A stretch of DNA of 64,000 bases. It comes from an uncultured Lachnospiraceae bacterium (GTDB taxonomy: Bacteria; Bacillota; Clostridia; Lachnospirales; Lachnospiraceae). Of the stretch, positions 51,886-60,073 are shown one piece after another. Location: NCBI GenBank assembly GCA_910586755.1, contig CAJUJM010000066.1:9972-73971 (forward strand), read 5' to 3'. The notes under the pieces are model-generated. The model saw only the letters and a program-made list of their open reading frames with translations. It did no database searches and was not told the origin of the DNA. Both the position numbers and the translations under genes were made by a program. Within the stretch, counting starts at the first letter, position 1. Each line of letters opens with the position of its first letter.

Positions 51886-51914
51886 TAGACAAGGGAAACC
51901 GGCCATGTTATAAT
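51886..51914 (+). promoter_or_regulatory. Promoter of the hybrid sensor kinase
   Basis: TAGACA (51886-51891) and TATAAT (51909-51914), 17-base spacer; a leader of about 75 bases follows. Confidence 0.65.
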
Positions 51915-51997
51915 AGGAACACTTGGCGAGATTCTATCAAGTCTGATGACAATTGTGAAAGAGGCACAGTTTATTATTCCAAGGAGGAGCAGCGTTA

Positions 51998-54559
51998 ATG
52001 GCCACAAGTCAAAAAAGGAATTCCACAATCCGTTTTCTCATATACAGCTTTATCGGACTCTTGTTCTCTGGCATAGTTATTTTCAGTGTATTGGGAATTT
52101 ATATGAACAGAAAGAGCAAAGAGACGATTTATGAAGTGGGAGAAATCTACATGTCCGGAATGAACGAGCAAATGTCCAGACATTTTGAAAGTGTCATCAG
52201 ACTGCGGTTCGATCAGGTTGACGGCATCACTTCTGTGGTTTCAGAAAGAAACAAAGATCGGGAGAGTATATACACAGAACTGATCTATCGGGCGCAGATC
52301 CGAAATTTTGAGTATTTAGCCCTGTGTTCCCAAGAAGGACACTTTGAAACCCTTTATGGAGAAGACATACAGCCAATTAATCCGGAGCCTTTTGCGGATG
52401 CGCTGACCCATGGAGAACAAAGAGTTGCCGTAGGTGCAGATGCCGCGGGGAAAAAAGTAGTATTGTTTGGCGTTGAGGCCAATTATCCTCTGCAGAACGG
52501 CGACGAAAGCATTGGCCTGATAGCTGCTGCTCCTTTAGAATATATCACAGACTTTCTTTCCCTGGAAGATAAAGGGCAGCTGATGTACTATCATATTATT
52601 CGGCCGGACGGCAGTTATGTAATTCAAAATCCTCACAGTGAATTGTGGCAGTTTTTAAGCCTGTTACAAAATCAGCCGGAATCTGCGGAAAACGACTATG
52701 TTTTAGAAAATACAGCTGAAGAGCTTGCTTCCGCGTTAGAAGAGCATCAGGAATATACTACAACACTTAATATAGATGGAGAAGAACAGCAAATTTATGT
52801 GGTGCCTTTGCCATGCTCTGAGTGGTTTTTAGTAGCGGTGATGCCGTATGGCACATTGGACGAGACCATAAACACGTTAAGTGTTCAGCGAGTGGTTATT
52901 ACGATACTGGCCTGTGCTTCTATTTTAATCCTCCTGTCATTGATTTTCCGCCAGTATTTTGTCATGACGCGCCTTCAATTAAAGGAGGTGGATAAGGCCC
53001 GTCAGGAGGCGATTGAAGCGAGTAAAGCCAAGAGTAAATTCCTGGCTAACATGAGTCACGATATCCGCACCCCTATGAATGCAATTGTAGGAATGACTGC
53101 CATTGCCACAGCTCATATAGACGACAAGGAGCAGGTGCAGACATGTCTGAGAAAGATCACGCTGTCAAGTAAACATCTGCTGGGGCTGATTAATGATGTT
53201 TTAGACATGTCTAAAATTGAAAGCGGTAAATTGACCCTGACAACAGAGCAGATTTCTTTAAAAGAGATTGTCGAGGGAATTGTCAGCATTATGCAGCCTC
53301 AGGTAAAGGCAAAAAGACAAAATTTTGACATTCATGTAGAAAATATTATAGAAGAAAATGTATGGTGTGATGGCGTACGTTTAAACCAGGTTTTGCTGAA
53401 TCTCCTTTCCAATGCGACTAAATATACGCCGGAGGGAGGATCCATACGGCTGTCCTTGTTTGAGGAAGAATCTCCAAAAGGAGAAGATTATGTCCAAATC
53501 CATATTGTAGTGAAAGACAATGGAATCGGCATGTCGCCGGAATTTTTGAAACGGATCTATGATTCTTACAGCCGGGCGGACGGAACCAGAATACATAAAA
53601 CCGAGGGAGCCGGTTTGGGAATGTCCATCACAAAGTATATTGTGGACGCAATGGAGGGAACCATTGATGTGCAGAGTGAACCGGATAAAGGTACAGAGTT
53701 CCATATTACGGTGGACTTTGAAAAGGCTGATACAATGGAAGTGGATATGGTCCTTCCCGCCTGGAATATGCTGATAGTGGATGATGACGAATTATTATGC
53801 CAAACTGCCGCAAAGGCTTTGGATTCCATTGGAATTAAGGCGGAATGGACATTAAGCGGAGAAAAGGCCATAGAGATGGTGATGCAGCACCACAGAAGGA
53901 GAGATGACTATCAAATTATCCTGTTAGACTGGAAGCTGCCGGGTATGAACGGAATTCAGGTTGCCAGAGAGATTCGGAATAATTTGGGAGATGAAATTCC
54001 TATTTTGCTGATTTCCGCATATGATTGGGGCGAATTTGAAACAGAAGCCCGAAAGGCGGGGATTAATGGTTTTATTTCCAAGCCCCTGTTTAAATCTACT
54101 TTATTTTATAGCTTGCGCCAATATATGGGTATTGAAGAGACACAGGAGGAGGTATCAGATACGGAAGTCGATCTTTCCGGACGCCGCATCCTTCTTGCTG
54201 AGGACAATGAACTGAACTGGGAGGTCGCCAAAGAATTGCTGTCCGACCTGGGACTGGAACTGGACTGGGCAGAAGACGGTCAGGTATGCGTGGAGAAGTT
54301 CCAGAAATCGTCAGAGGGGTATTATGATGCAATACTTATGGATATCCGAATGCCGCGGATGACAGGATATGAGGCTACAGAAGAAATCCGAAAACTGGAT
54401 CATCCGGATGCCTTATCAATCCCTATTATTGCCATGAGTGCAGATGCTTTTTCCGATGACATTCAGCACTCTCTGGAGTGCGGTATGAACGCTCATATCG
54501 CAAAACCTGTTGACGCCGTAGAATTGGCTCGTTTATTAAAACGATACCTTAAGGCTTGA
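51998..54559 (+). CDS. Hybrid sensor histidine kinase with Cache-type sensor and two receiver domains
   Basis: An 853-residue membrane kinase. TM1 spans about 10-32 and TM2 about 303-325, enclosing a Cache-like extracellular sensor. The HisKA domain has the phospho-histidine in FLANMSHDIRTPMNAIVGM (about 347-365). HATPase motifs are NQVLLNLLSNATKY, DNGIGM and GAGLGMSI. REC1 (about 590-705) has LIVDDDELL and LLDWKLPGMNG; REC2 (about 728-848) has ILLAEDNELNWEV and ILMDIRMPRMTGYEAT with its phospho-Asp. There is no HPt or DNA-binding output, so it must signal to another protein. AAGGAGGAG precedes the ATG at 51998. The stop codon lies in a shared terminator. Confidence 0.92.
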   Translation: MATSQKRNSTIRFLIYSFIGLLFSGIVIFSVLGIYMNRKSKETIYEVGEIYMSGMNEQMSRHFESVIRLRFDQVDGITSVVSERNKDRESIYTELIYRAQIRNFEYLALCSQEGHFETLYGEDIQPINPEPFADALTHGEQRVAVGADAAGKKVVLFGVEANYPLQNGDESIGLIAAAPLEYITDFLSLEDKGQLMYYHIIRPDGSYVIQNPHSELWQFLSLLQNQPESAENDYVLENTAEELASALEEHQEYTTTLNIDGEEQQIYVVPLPCSEWFLVAVMPYGTLDETINTLSVQRVVITILACASILILLSLIFRQYFVMTRLQLKEVDKARQEAIEASKAKSKFLANMSHDIRTPMNAIVGMTAIATAHIDDKEQVQTCLRKITLSSKHLLGLINDVLDMSKIESGKLTLTTEQISLKEIVEGIVSIMQPQVKAKRQNFDIHVENIIEENVWCDGVRLNQVLLNLLSNATKYTPEGGSIRLSLFEEESPKGEDYVQIHIVVKDNGIGMSPEFLKRIYDSYSRADGTRIHKTEGAGLGMSITKYIVDAMEGTIDVQSEPDKGTEFHITVDFEKADTMEVDMVLPAWNMLIVDDDELLCQTAAKALDSIGIKAEWTLSGEKAIEMVMQHHRRRDDYQIILLDWKLPGMNGIQVAREIRNNLGDEIPILLISAYDWGEFETEARKAGINGFISKPLFKSTLFYSLRQYMGIEETQEEVSDTEVDLSGRRILLAEDNELNWEVAKELLSDLGLELDWAEDGQVCVEKFQKSSEGYYDAILMDIRMPRMTGYEATEEIRKLDHPDALSIPIIAMSADAFSDDIQHSLECGMNAHIAKPVDAVELARLLKRYLKA

Positions 54560-54582
54560 GGTTAATCCTCAAGCCTGTTTTC
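54552..54582. terminator. Shared bidirectional terminator overlapping both gene ends
   Basis: AGGCTTGAGG (54552-54561) pairs with CCTCAAGCCT (54567-54576) around TTAAT, then GTTTTCTTTTTT on the plus strand. The kinase TGA (54557-54559) and the complement of the transporter's TAA (54562-54564) both lie within the hairpin. Confidence 0.85.
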
Positions 54583-55710
54583 TTTTTTCTCCAGCCTTTT
54601 CAGAGCAATGCAGAACAGCAAAAGCCCTGCACATGGCACAATATTAGATGCCATTCCTACCTGAATACCGCCGTGCTCTGCTACAACTCCAATAATCCAG
54701 GGCATCAGAATAGCGCCGCTGCTGGCAGCCGGGAGCATAACGCCCATACTGGTGACGCTGGTCATTCGCCCGGCGCTTGCCACTGCTGTGGGGTTTAAAC
54801 CTGCCATAGAAAATGCAAAGGCAAACAGAAGAAGGATTGCCGTCATTTGAGTATTTGCCGCCATGAGACCTATGTAGAAAATAATGCAGCCTACAGACAT
54901 TTTAATCATGGAAGCCGCCGCATTTTTAATGGGAAAAACAAACGCAATCAACATTCGGGCAATGAGAGTGGCTGTCCACATAACGGTTACCGTGTATGCA
55001 CTTAAGGCGCCGGACAAAATTCCGCTGCCCTTAAAATAAGTAACCATCCAGCCGGTAACGCTGGTCTCCGCCGCATTTTGACAAAACAGCAGGCCCGTCA
55101 GGAGCCAGAATTTCCAGCTTTTTAAAAAGCTCCAGTCTGTGGTTCCTTCCTTTTGCTGAGAGCGGGTTTTTAAAGAAACGGAGGTGAAGGAAAACCACAA
55201 AGACAGGCCGAAGAAGGCCAGGACAAACATGGGAAGACGCTCTCCGATACTGGCGGCGGCAGCAATGAGAAAGGGACAGAGCAGGGCTCCCAGGGCATAG
55301 CAGCTGTGCATCAGATTCATGCCCTTGGTCCCGTTTTCTGAGTTATCCCGCACCAAGATAGTGCAGATATTGATAGTGCTTCCCTTGGCAACGCCTGCTA
55401 TGAAAAAGGCCAGCATGAGAAGGGCCATCCATGCAGAAATCCCCATAAGGAGATAGCCTGCAAAGTAGCCAAAGGTCAGGATCAAAACAGTCGGTTTTAA
55501 TCCGATTTTTGCAGGAAGGATTCCCGCGGCAAAGCCGGCTAAAAGGTTGCCGGTACTCATGAAAGACAGAAGAGTCCCGGTCATCCCATAGTCAAAACCA
55601 TAGGTTTCCTGAAGAAGGCTTACCACAACGCCGCTGCTGATAGCGCAGATTCCGCTGATAAAAAAGGCAAAGAAGCCTATGTTCCGTTGTTTTGCAGATT
55701 TTGTTTCCAT
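54562..55710 (-). CDS. Major facilitator superfamily transporter
   Basis: A 382-residue MFS transporter with about 12 membrane helices, starting MRNIGFF-like after a short basic tail (METKSAKQRN). It shows TGTLLSFMSTGNLLAGFAAGILPAKIGLKP (motif A-like) and DNSENGTKGMNLMHSCYALGALLCPFL, seen in fucose/sugar-type MFS proteins. Substrate is not evident. AGAGGAA lies eight bases before the ATG at 55710. It converges on the sensor kinase; its upstream region holds repeat copy 2. Confidence 0.88.
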   Translation of the reverse strand: METKSAKQRNIGFFAFFISGICAISSGVVVSLLQETYGFDYGMTGTLLSFMSTGNLLAGFAAGILPAKIGLKPTVLILTFGYFAGYLLMGISAWMALLMLAFFIAGVAKGSTINICTILVRDNSENGTKGMNLMHSCYALGALLCPFLIAAAASIGERLPMFVLAFFGLSLWFSFTSVSLKTRSQQKEGTTDWSFLKSWKFWLLTGLLFCQNAAETSVTGWMVTYFKGSGILSGALSAYTVTVMWTATLIARMLIAFVFPIKNAAASMIKMSVGCIIFYIGLMAANTQMTAILLLFAFAFSMAGLNPTAVASAGRMTSVTSMGVMLPAASSGAILMPWIIGVVAEHGGIQVGMASNIVPCAGLLLFCIALKRLEKKENRLED

Positions 55711-55764
55711 ATTGTTATTCCTCTGTAATAGTATGATATGGCGTAAAGCCTATACGATTGTACG

Positions 55765-55914
55765 GTAACAGTTCAGACGAGCATCTTCTTGCCCGGCTAC
55801 GCCGGACAAGAAGCATGGGATGTCCATCCGATGGGGGATTTGAGATAAAATTTCCCTTACAAGCGAGCTTGACGTAAAACTTCATCTCAGATCCCCCGCC
55901 GTCTGAACTGTTAC
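55765..55914. repeat. 150-bp palindromic cloverleaf repeat, copy 2
   Basis: It has the same length and same 15-base terminal inverted repeat as copy 1 at 24492. The first inner hairpin reads CCGGC/GCCGG here against CCGAC/GTCGG in copy 1, so both arms changed together. The CAAG/CTTG loop stem gained a pair (CAAGC/GCTTG). The basal part of the long arm became GGGGGAT/ATCCCCC from GGAATTTG, again on both sides. Such paired changes argue that the folded form matters. It sits upstream of the MFS gene and the HAD gene, which diverge. Confidence 0.8.
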
Positions 55915-56006
55915 GATTATATAATAAAATCATGAGATTTGGAAGCTTTTTATTCCTGCGGGCGACGAGCTTGTGCGGATATTTGACTTAAGGGCCGGGA
56001 GATTTT

Positions 56007-56034
56007 GTAACAGATCAGACGGGGCAGCTTCTTG
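56007..56034 (+). repeat. Truncated third copy of the 150-bp repeat (first 28 bases)
   Basis: GTAACAGATCAGACGGGG followed by CAGCTTCTTG matches the start of copy 1 with a few changes and then diverges. Its CTTCTTG provides the first bases of the HAD gene -35 box. Confidence 0.6.
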
Positions 56035-56060
56035 TATATGGAAAGAAATAGTGCTATAGT
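56032..56060 (+). promoter_or_regulatory. Promoter of the HAD gene, -35 box from a repeat remnant
   Basis: TTGTAT (56032-56037) and TATAGT (56055-56060), 17-base spacer, 64 bases before the ATG. Confidence 0.6.
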
Positions 56061-56123
56061 TACCCTTAGCGGCGAATGGACTATAAAATTTTCCCGTAAG
56101 GAAAGGCAATAGGAGGATTTGTT

Positions 56124-56783
56124 ATGTATCAATTCTGTATATTTGATTTGGATGGAACGTTACTGGATACCACCAGAGCCCTGCAGAAGGCCACCAACCT
56201 TACTATGGCTCGGTTTGGCTTAGGCCCGCTGACCGTGGATCAGATAAAAAGTATTGTAGGAGACGGCTATAAAAAGCAGATGGAACGGGCTTTGAAACTG
56301 TGTGGGGACGAGAAACTTAAGCATTATGAAGAAGCTCTGGCCGTTTATATGGAGGTTTTCGGGGAAAACTGTATGTATCAGGTGGCCCCTTATGAAGGGA
56401 TCCGGGAACTTCTGAAAGCCATAAGTGAAAATGGAATGAAAGCAGCAGTATTTTCCAATAAGCCTCATGCCCAGACGGTAGAGAATATTACAGGGATTTT
56501 CGGAAAGGATGCATTTGCGGTTATAAGGGGGCAGCAGGAAGATACGCCCAAAAAACCGGACCCCGCAGGGGTTTTTGCCATTATGAAGGAGCTTGGGGCT
56601 GCGCCGGAAAACTGCCTGTATTTTGGCGATACCGGAACGGATATGCAGACAGGAAAAAATGCAGGAATTGACACGGTAGGGGTACTGTGGGGGTTTCGGG
56701 GAAGAGAAGAATTAGAACAATTTTTCCCTGAATATATCATTACCCGCCCGGAAGAGGGAATCAGGATTTTTTGCGAAAAGTAA
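56124..56783 (+). CDS. HAD family hydrolase, phosphoglycolate phosphatase-like
   Basis: A 219-residue haloacid dehalogenase-type phosphatase. Motif I is FDLDGTLLDT (nucleophile Asp8-Asp10 region), motif II FSNKP, motif III the lysine in KKPDP and motif IV YFGDTGTDM. The helical cap subdomain 1 lies at about 15-90, as in Gph/PGP enzymes. It probably dephosphorylates a small phosphometabolite; the substrate is unknown. AGGAGG precedes the ATG at 56124. The gene is followed by the potassium uptake genes with their own promoter. Confidence 0.9.
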   Translation: MYQFCIFDLDGTLLDTTRALQKATNLTMARFGLGPLTVDQIKSIVGDGYKKQMERALKLCGDEKLKHYEEALAVYMEVFGENCMYQVAPYEGIRELLKAISENGMKAAVFSNKPHAQTVENITGIFGKDAFAVIRGQQEDTPKKPDPAGVFAIMKELGAAPENCLYFGDTGTDMQTGKNAGIDTVGVLWGFRGREELEQFFPEYIITRPEEGIRIFCEK

Positions 56784-56797
56784 GGTTTTCTTTCGTA

Positions 56798-56826
56798 TTG
56801 CCATACGTGTGGTTTAGGAGTATAAT
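56798..56826 (+). promoter_or_regulatory. Promoter of ktrB-ktrA
   Basis: TTGCCA (56798-56803) and TATAAT (56821-56826), 17-base spacer. The roughly 85-base leader contains two hairpins: CTCAGtGG/CCgCTGAG (56830-56867) and CCGGT/ACCGG (56873-56888). It is too short for the known c-di-AMP riboswitch and I do not recognise it. Confidence 0.7.
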
Positions 56827-56917
56827 ACCCTCAGTGGACATGGCGCGTGTATCCCGTGCCCGCTGAGAAACGCCGGTTTTCAGACCGGAAGCAGATGTTA
56901 TGTACGCGGAGAAAGAC

Positions 56918-58267
56918 ATGGAAAAAAGAAAATTACCCAGGCGTCAGCTATCTCAGACCCAGTTTATCGCATATGGCTTTATGGTAATGATTGTAATCGG
57001 AACGTTGTTGCTGATGCTGCCCTGGTCCAGCAAGTCCGGGGAGAGCCAGGGATTTTTAGATTGTCTGTTTACGGCAGTCAGCGCTTCCTGCGTAACGGGG
57101 CTGATAGTGGCGGATACCTGGAGCAACTGGACCATTTTTGGCCAATTGGTGATTCTGACCATGATACAGATTGGCGGTCTGGGATTTGTTACTATCGGAG
57201 TATTTATCTCCATTGTTTTGAGGAGAAAGATAGGGTTAAAGCAAAGAGGACTGATGCAGGAGAGCGTCAATACCCTTCATTTAAGCGGCGTGGTAAAGCT
57301 GGCCAGAAAGATTATTTTCGGAACCATAATCATAGAAGGAACTGGAGCGATCCTGCTGGCACTGCGTTTTATTCCGCAATTTGGCCTGGCACAGGGGATT
57401 TACTATGGGGTATTTCACTCGATCTCTGCGTTTTGCAATGCAGGCTTTGACCTGATGGGGTGTGCTTCCCCTTATAATTCTCTGGTGGATTACAGCGGGG
57501 ACTGGCTGGTAAATCTGGTAATTATGAGTTTGATTGTAATTGGCGGTTTAGGCTTTATTGTGTGGGATGATATCAGCCGTCATAAGCTGGACTTTAAATC
57601 CTACATGCTCCATTCCAAAATTGTTTTGCTGACCACTACTGCTCTGATGTTTGCAGGCGCTTTGCTGATTGGCATTTCTGAGAGAAATAATCTTATGGCT
57701 CAGATGGGAGCAGGGGAGAAGATTTGGACTTCCCTTTTTGCGTCTGTAACAGCAAGAACAGCCGGTTTTAATACCATTGATATTGCCGCTATGCGTCCGG
57801 CCAGCAAGCTTGTCACCATCTTTTTGATGTTTATTGGCGGAAATCCCGGATCCACTGCTGGCGGCGTAAAGACCACCACCATAGTGGTTATGATTCTATA
57901 TGTGTTTTCCACAATCCGGGGGACCAATGGGGTAAATGTCTTTGGACGCAGGCTGGAGGAAGATTCGATTAAGCGGGCAAGCTGCATCTGCACCATCAAT
58001 TTGTGCCTGGCTTTGACCGTATCCACAATTATCCTGATGATTCAGGATTTAAACGCTATGGATGTGCTTTTGGAGACTTTCTCTGCCATCGGCACCGTAG
58101 GAATGTCAGCGGGAATTACCAGAGATTTAAACGTTCTTTCCAGACTTCTGGTTATCTTGCTGATGTATTGCGGAAGGATTGGAAGCTTGTCCTTTGCCCT
58201 TACCTTTACCCAAAATATGAAAACAGCTAAGGTGCGCCTTCCTGAGGGAAAGATAACCATAGGCTAG
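56918..58267 (+). CDS. ktrB: Potassium uptake membrane subunit KtrB/TrkH
   Basis: A 449-residue potassium channel-like transporter with four repeated pore loops. The selectivity-filter segments are SASCVTGLI, SAFCNAGFD, ARTAGFNTI and GTVGMSAGI, the first glycine-lacking-S patterns typical of KtrB. The helix between them carries GGNPGSTAGGVKTTT, the gating loop region. It is partnered with the KtrA gene 13 bases downstream. GGAGAAAG five bases before the ATG at 56918 decides the start over an ATG at 56900. Confidence 0.94.
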   Translation: MEKRKLPRRQLSQTQFIAYGFMVMIVIGTLLLMLPWSSKSGESQGFLDCLFTAVSASCVTGLIVADTWSNWTIFGQLVILTMIQIGGLGFVTIGVFISIVLRRKIGLKQRGLMQESVNTLHLSGVVKLARKIIFGTIIIEGTGAILLALRFIPQFGLAQGIYYGVFHSISAFCNAGFDLMGCASPYNSLVDYSGDWLVNLVIMSLIVIGGLGFIVWDDISRHKLDFKSYMLHSKIVLLTTTALMFAGALLIGISERNNLMAQMGAGEKIWTSLFASVTARTAGFNTIDIAAMRPASKLVTIFLMFIGGNPGSTAGGVKTTTIVVMILYVFSTIRGTNGVNVFGRRLEEDSIKRASCICTINLCLALTVSTIILMIQDLNAMDVLLETFSAIGTVGMSAGITRDLNVLSRLLVILLMYCGRIGSLSFALTFTQNMKTAKVRLPEGKITIG

Positions 58268-58280
58268 AAGAGGAGTGAAA

Positions 58281-58937
58281 ATGAAATCAATTTTGATTAT
58301 CGGAATGGGCCGGTTTGGTCATCACCTTTGCCAGAACCTGGCAGAGCTTGGCAATCAGATTATGATTGTAGATGAGGTGGAAGAACGGCTTGAGCCCATG
58401 CTTCCCTATGTAGTCAGTGCAAAAATTGGAGACTGTACTAATGAAGCAGTTCTGGAAAGCCTGGGAATTTCTAATTTTGATATTTGCTTTGTGTGTATTG
58501 GAACCAATTTCCAAAGCAGCTTGGAGATTACCAGTATGGTAAAGGAGATGGGGGCCAAATGGGTGGTCAGCAAGGCCAGCCGGGATATCCACGCCAAATT
58601 CCTGCTGCGAAACGGCGCAGACGAAGTGATTTATCCGGACAGAGATTTGGCAGAAAAAATGGCAGTGCGATACAGTGCAAACCATGTGTTTGATTATATT
58701 GAACTGACGGACGAGTTTTCCATTTATGAGATTCCTCCCATGAGCCAGTGGGTAGGCAAGAGCATTAAGGAATTAAGTATCCGCAACCGCTATAACATCA
58801 ATATTCTGGGTACCAAGGAGCATGGGGAAGCCAGACTGATGCCCGGGCCGGATTATGTGATTCGGGCCAATGAGCATTTAATGATTATTGGCAGGAAAGA
58901 AGATGTGGATCGGATTTTGGCCCAGATTGAATCGTAA
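58281..58937 (+). CDS. ktrA: Potassium uptake regulatory subunit KtrA/TrkA
   Basis: A 218-residue cytoplasmic RCK protein that gates KtrB. The Rossmann nucleotide-binding motif is IIGMGRFGHHLCQNLAELG (about 5-24) and the acidic strand end IVDE. The C-terminal RCK_C domain (about 135-218) has MSQWVGKSIKELSIRNRYNINILG; in relatives this domain binds c-di-AMP. AGGAG five bases upstream sets the ATG at 58281 over a GTG at 58275. Confidence 0.94.
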   Translation: MKSILIIGMGRFGHHLCQNLAELGNQIMIVDEVEERLEPMLPYVVSAKIGDCTNEAVLESLGISNFDICFVCIGTNFQSSLEITSMVKEMGAKWVVSKASRDIHAKFLLRNGADEVIYPDRDLAEKMAVRYSANHVFDYIELTDEFSIYEIPPMSQWVGKSIKELSIRNRYNINILGTKEHGEARLMPGPDYVIRANEHLMIIGRKEDVDRILAQIES

Positions 58938-58972
58938 TATATGCCTTGCAGGCAGATTTGGAGGAATCATTC

Positions 58973-60055
58973 ATGACAAAGATTGATATTGTTTCCGGCT
59001 TTTTAGGGGCCGGAAAGACTACATTTATTAAAAAGCTTTTGGAGGAAGCCATTGCCGGTGAACAGGTGGTTCTTATAGAGAACGAATTTGGTGAGATCGG
59101 CATTGACGGAGGATTCTTAAAGGATTCAGGCGTTGAGATCCGGGAGATGAATTCCGGCTGTATCTGCTGTTCCCTGGTAGGAGATTTCGGCACCTCTCTG
59201 GAAGAGGTTTTGAAAAACTACAAGCCGGACAGGGTAATTATTGAGCCTTCCGGTGTAGGGAAGCTTTCCGATGTTATGAAAGCAGTCCGGGATGTATCTG
59301 CAGACATGGACGTAGAGCTGAACAGCGCCGTTACCATAGTAGACGCATCCAAATGTAAAATGTATATGAAAAATTTTGGCGAATTTTTTAACAATCAGAT
59401 TGAAAATGCCGGAACCATTGTGTTAAGCCGGACGGATGCGGCAGACGAGAAAAAAGTGGAAGCTGCCGTGGAAATGATCCGGGAACACAATGCCAAAGCA
59501 TCCATTGTCACGACTCCCTGTGCCCGGCTTACCGGAGCTCAGTTATTAGAGATTATTGAAAAGCCGGATACCATGATGGAAGAGCTGATAAAGGAGGTGA
59601 AGGAGCGCCAGGATTCCCACCATCATGAAGACGGCCAGTGCTGTGGCCATGATCATCACCATGAAGGCCATGACCACCATCATGAAGGCCATCACCATGA
59701 CCACCATAGCCATGACGATCACGGCGAGGGCTGTACCTGCGGCTGTCACGATCATCACCATGATCATCACGCCGACGAGGTATTTTCAAGCTGGGGAATG
59801 GAGACGATTGTCTCCTGCAGCAGGGAGAAGCTGGAGGCAATTCTGGAAGACTTATCCGAGACCACGGTTTACGGCGATGTATTAAGAGCCAAAGGGATGC
59901 TTCCCACCGGGAATCCGGGTCAGTGGCTGTATTTTGATCTGGTTCCGGAGGAATATGAAATCCGGGAGGGGAACCCCGGCTATACCGGCAAAGTATGCGT
60001 CATCGGCGCACGCTTAAAAGAAGATGAGTTAAGCAAAGCATTTGGAAGAAGTTAA
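58973..60055 (+). CDS. CobW/YjiA-type GTPase metallochaperone with His-rich insert
   Basis: A 360-residue G3E GTPase. Walker A is GFLGAGKTT (9-17), the metal-binding CxCC is SGCICCSL (C63, C65, C66) and the ESSG-like IEPSGVGKL follows. A long insert at about 213-270 is packed with His, Asp and Cys (HHHEG, HDHHHEGH and CGCHDHHHDHH patterns), making a strong zinc or other metal reservoir. The CobW_C domain follows (VYGDVLRAKGMLP). It probably delivers zinc to a target enzyme. GGAGGAATC precedes the ATG at 58973. The next gene is a related fusion protein. Confidence 0.9.
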   Translation: MTKIDIVSGFLGAGKTTFIKKLLEEAIAGEQVVLIENEFGEIGIDGGFLKDSGVEIREMNSGCICCSLVGDFGTSLEEVLKNYKPDRVIIEPSGVGKLSDVMKAVRDVSADMDVELNSAVTIVDASKCKMYMKNFGEFFNNQIENAGTIVLSRTDAADEKKVEAAVEMIREHNAKASIVTTPCARLTGAQLLEIIEKPDTMMEELIKEVKERQDSHHHEDGQCCGHDHHHEGHDHHHEGHHHDHHSHDDHGEGCTCGCHDHHHDHHADEVFSSWGMETIVSCSREKLEAILEDLSETTVYGDVLRAKGMLPTGNPGQWLYFDLVPEEYEIREGNPGYTGKVCVIGARLKEDELSKAFGRS

Positions 60056-60073
60056 GGATCAGGAGTGTTATAA

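Noticed and set aside
59625..59780. CRISPR-like periodic sequence in the CobW gene
   Set aside because: The repetition is of His codons without fixed repeat/spacer units; it is coding low-complexity sequence.
59546..59840. Minus-strand frames rich in Met/Val and Gly/Asp/His over the CobW gene
   Set aside because: They are shadows of the His-codon-rich (CAT/CAC) insert on the plus strand.
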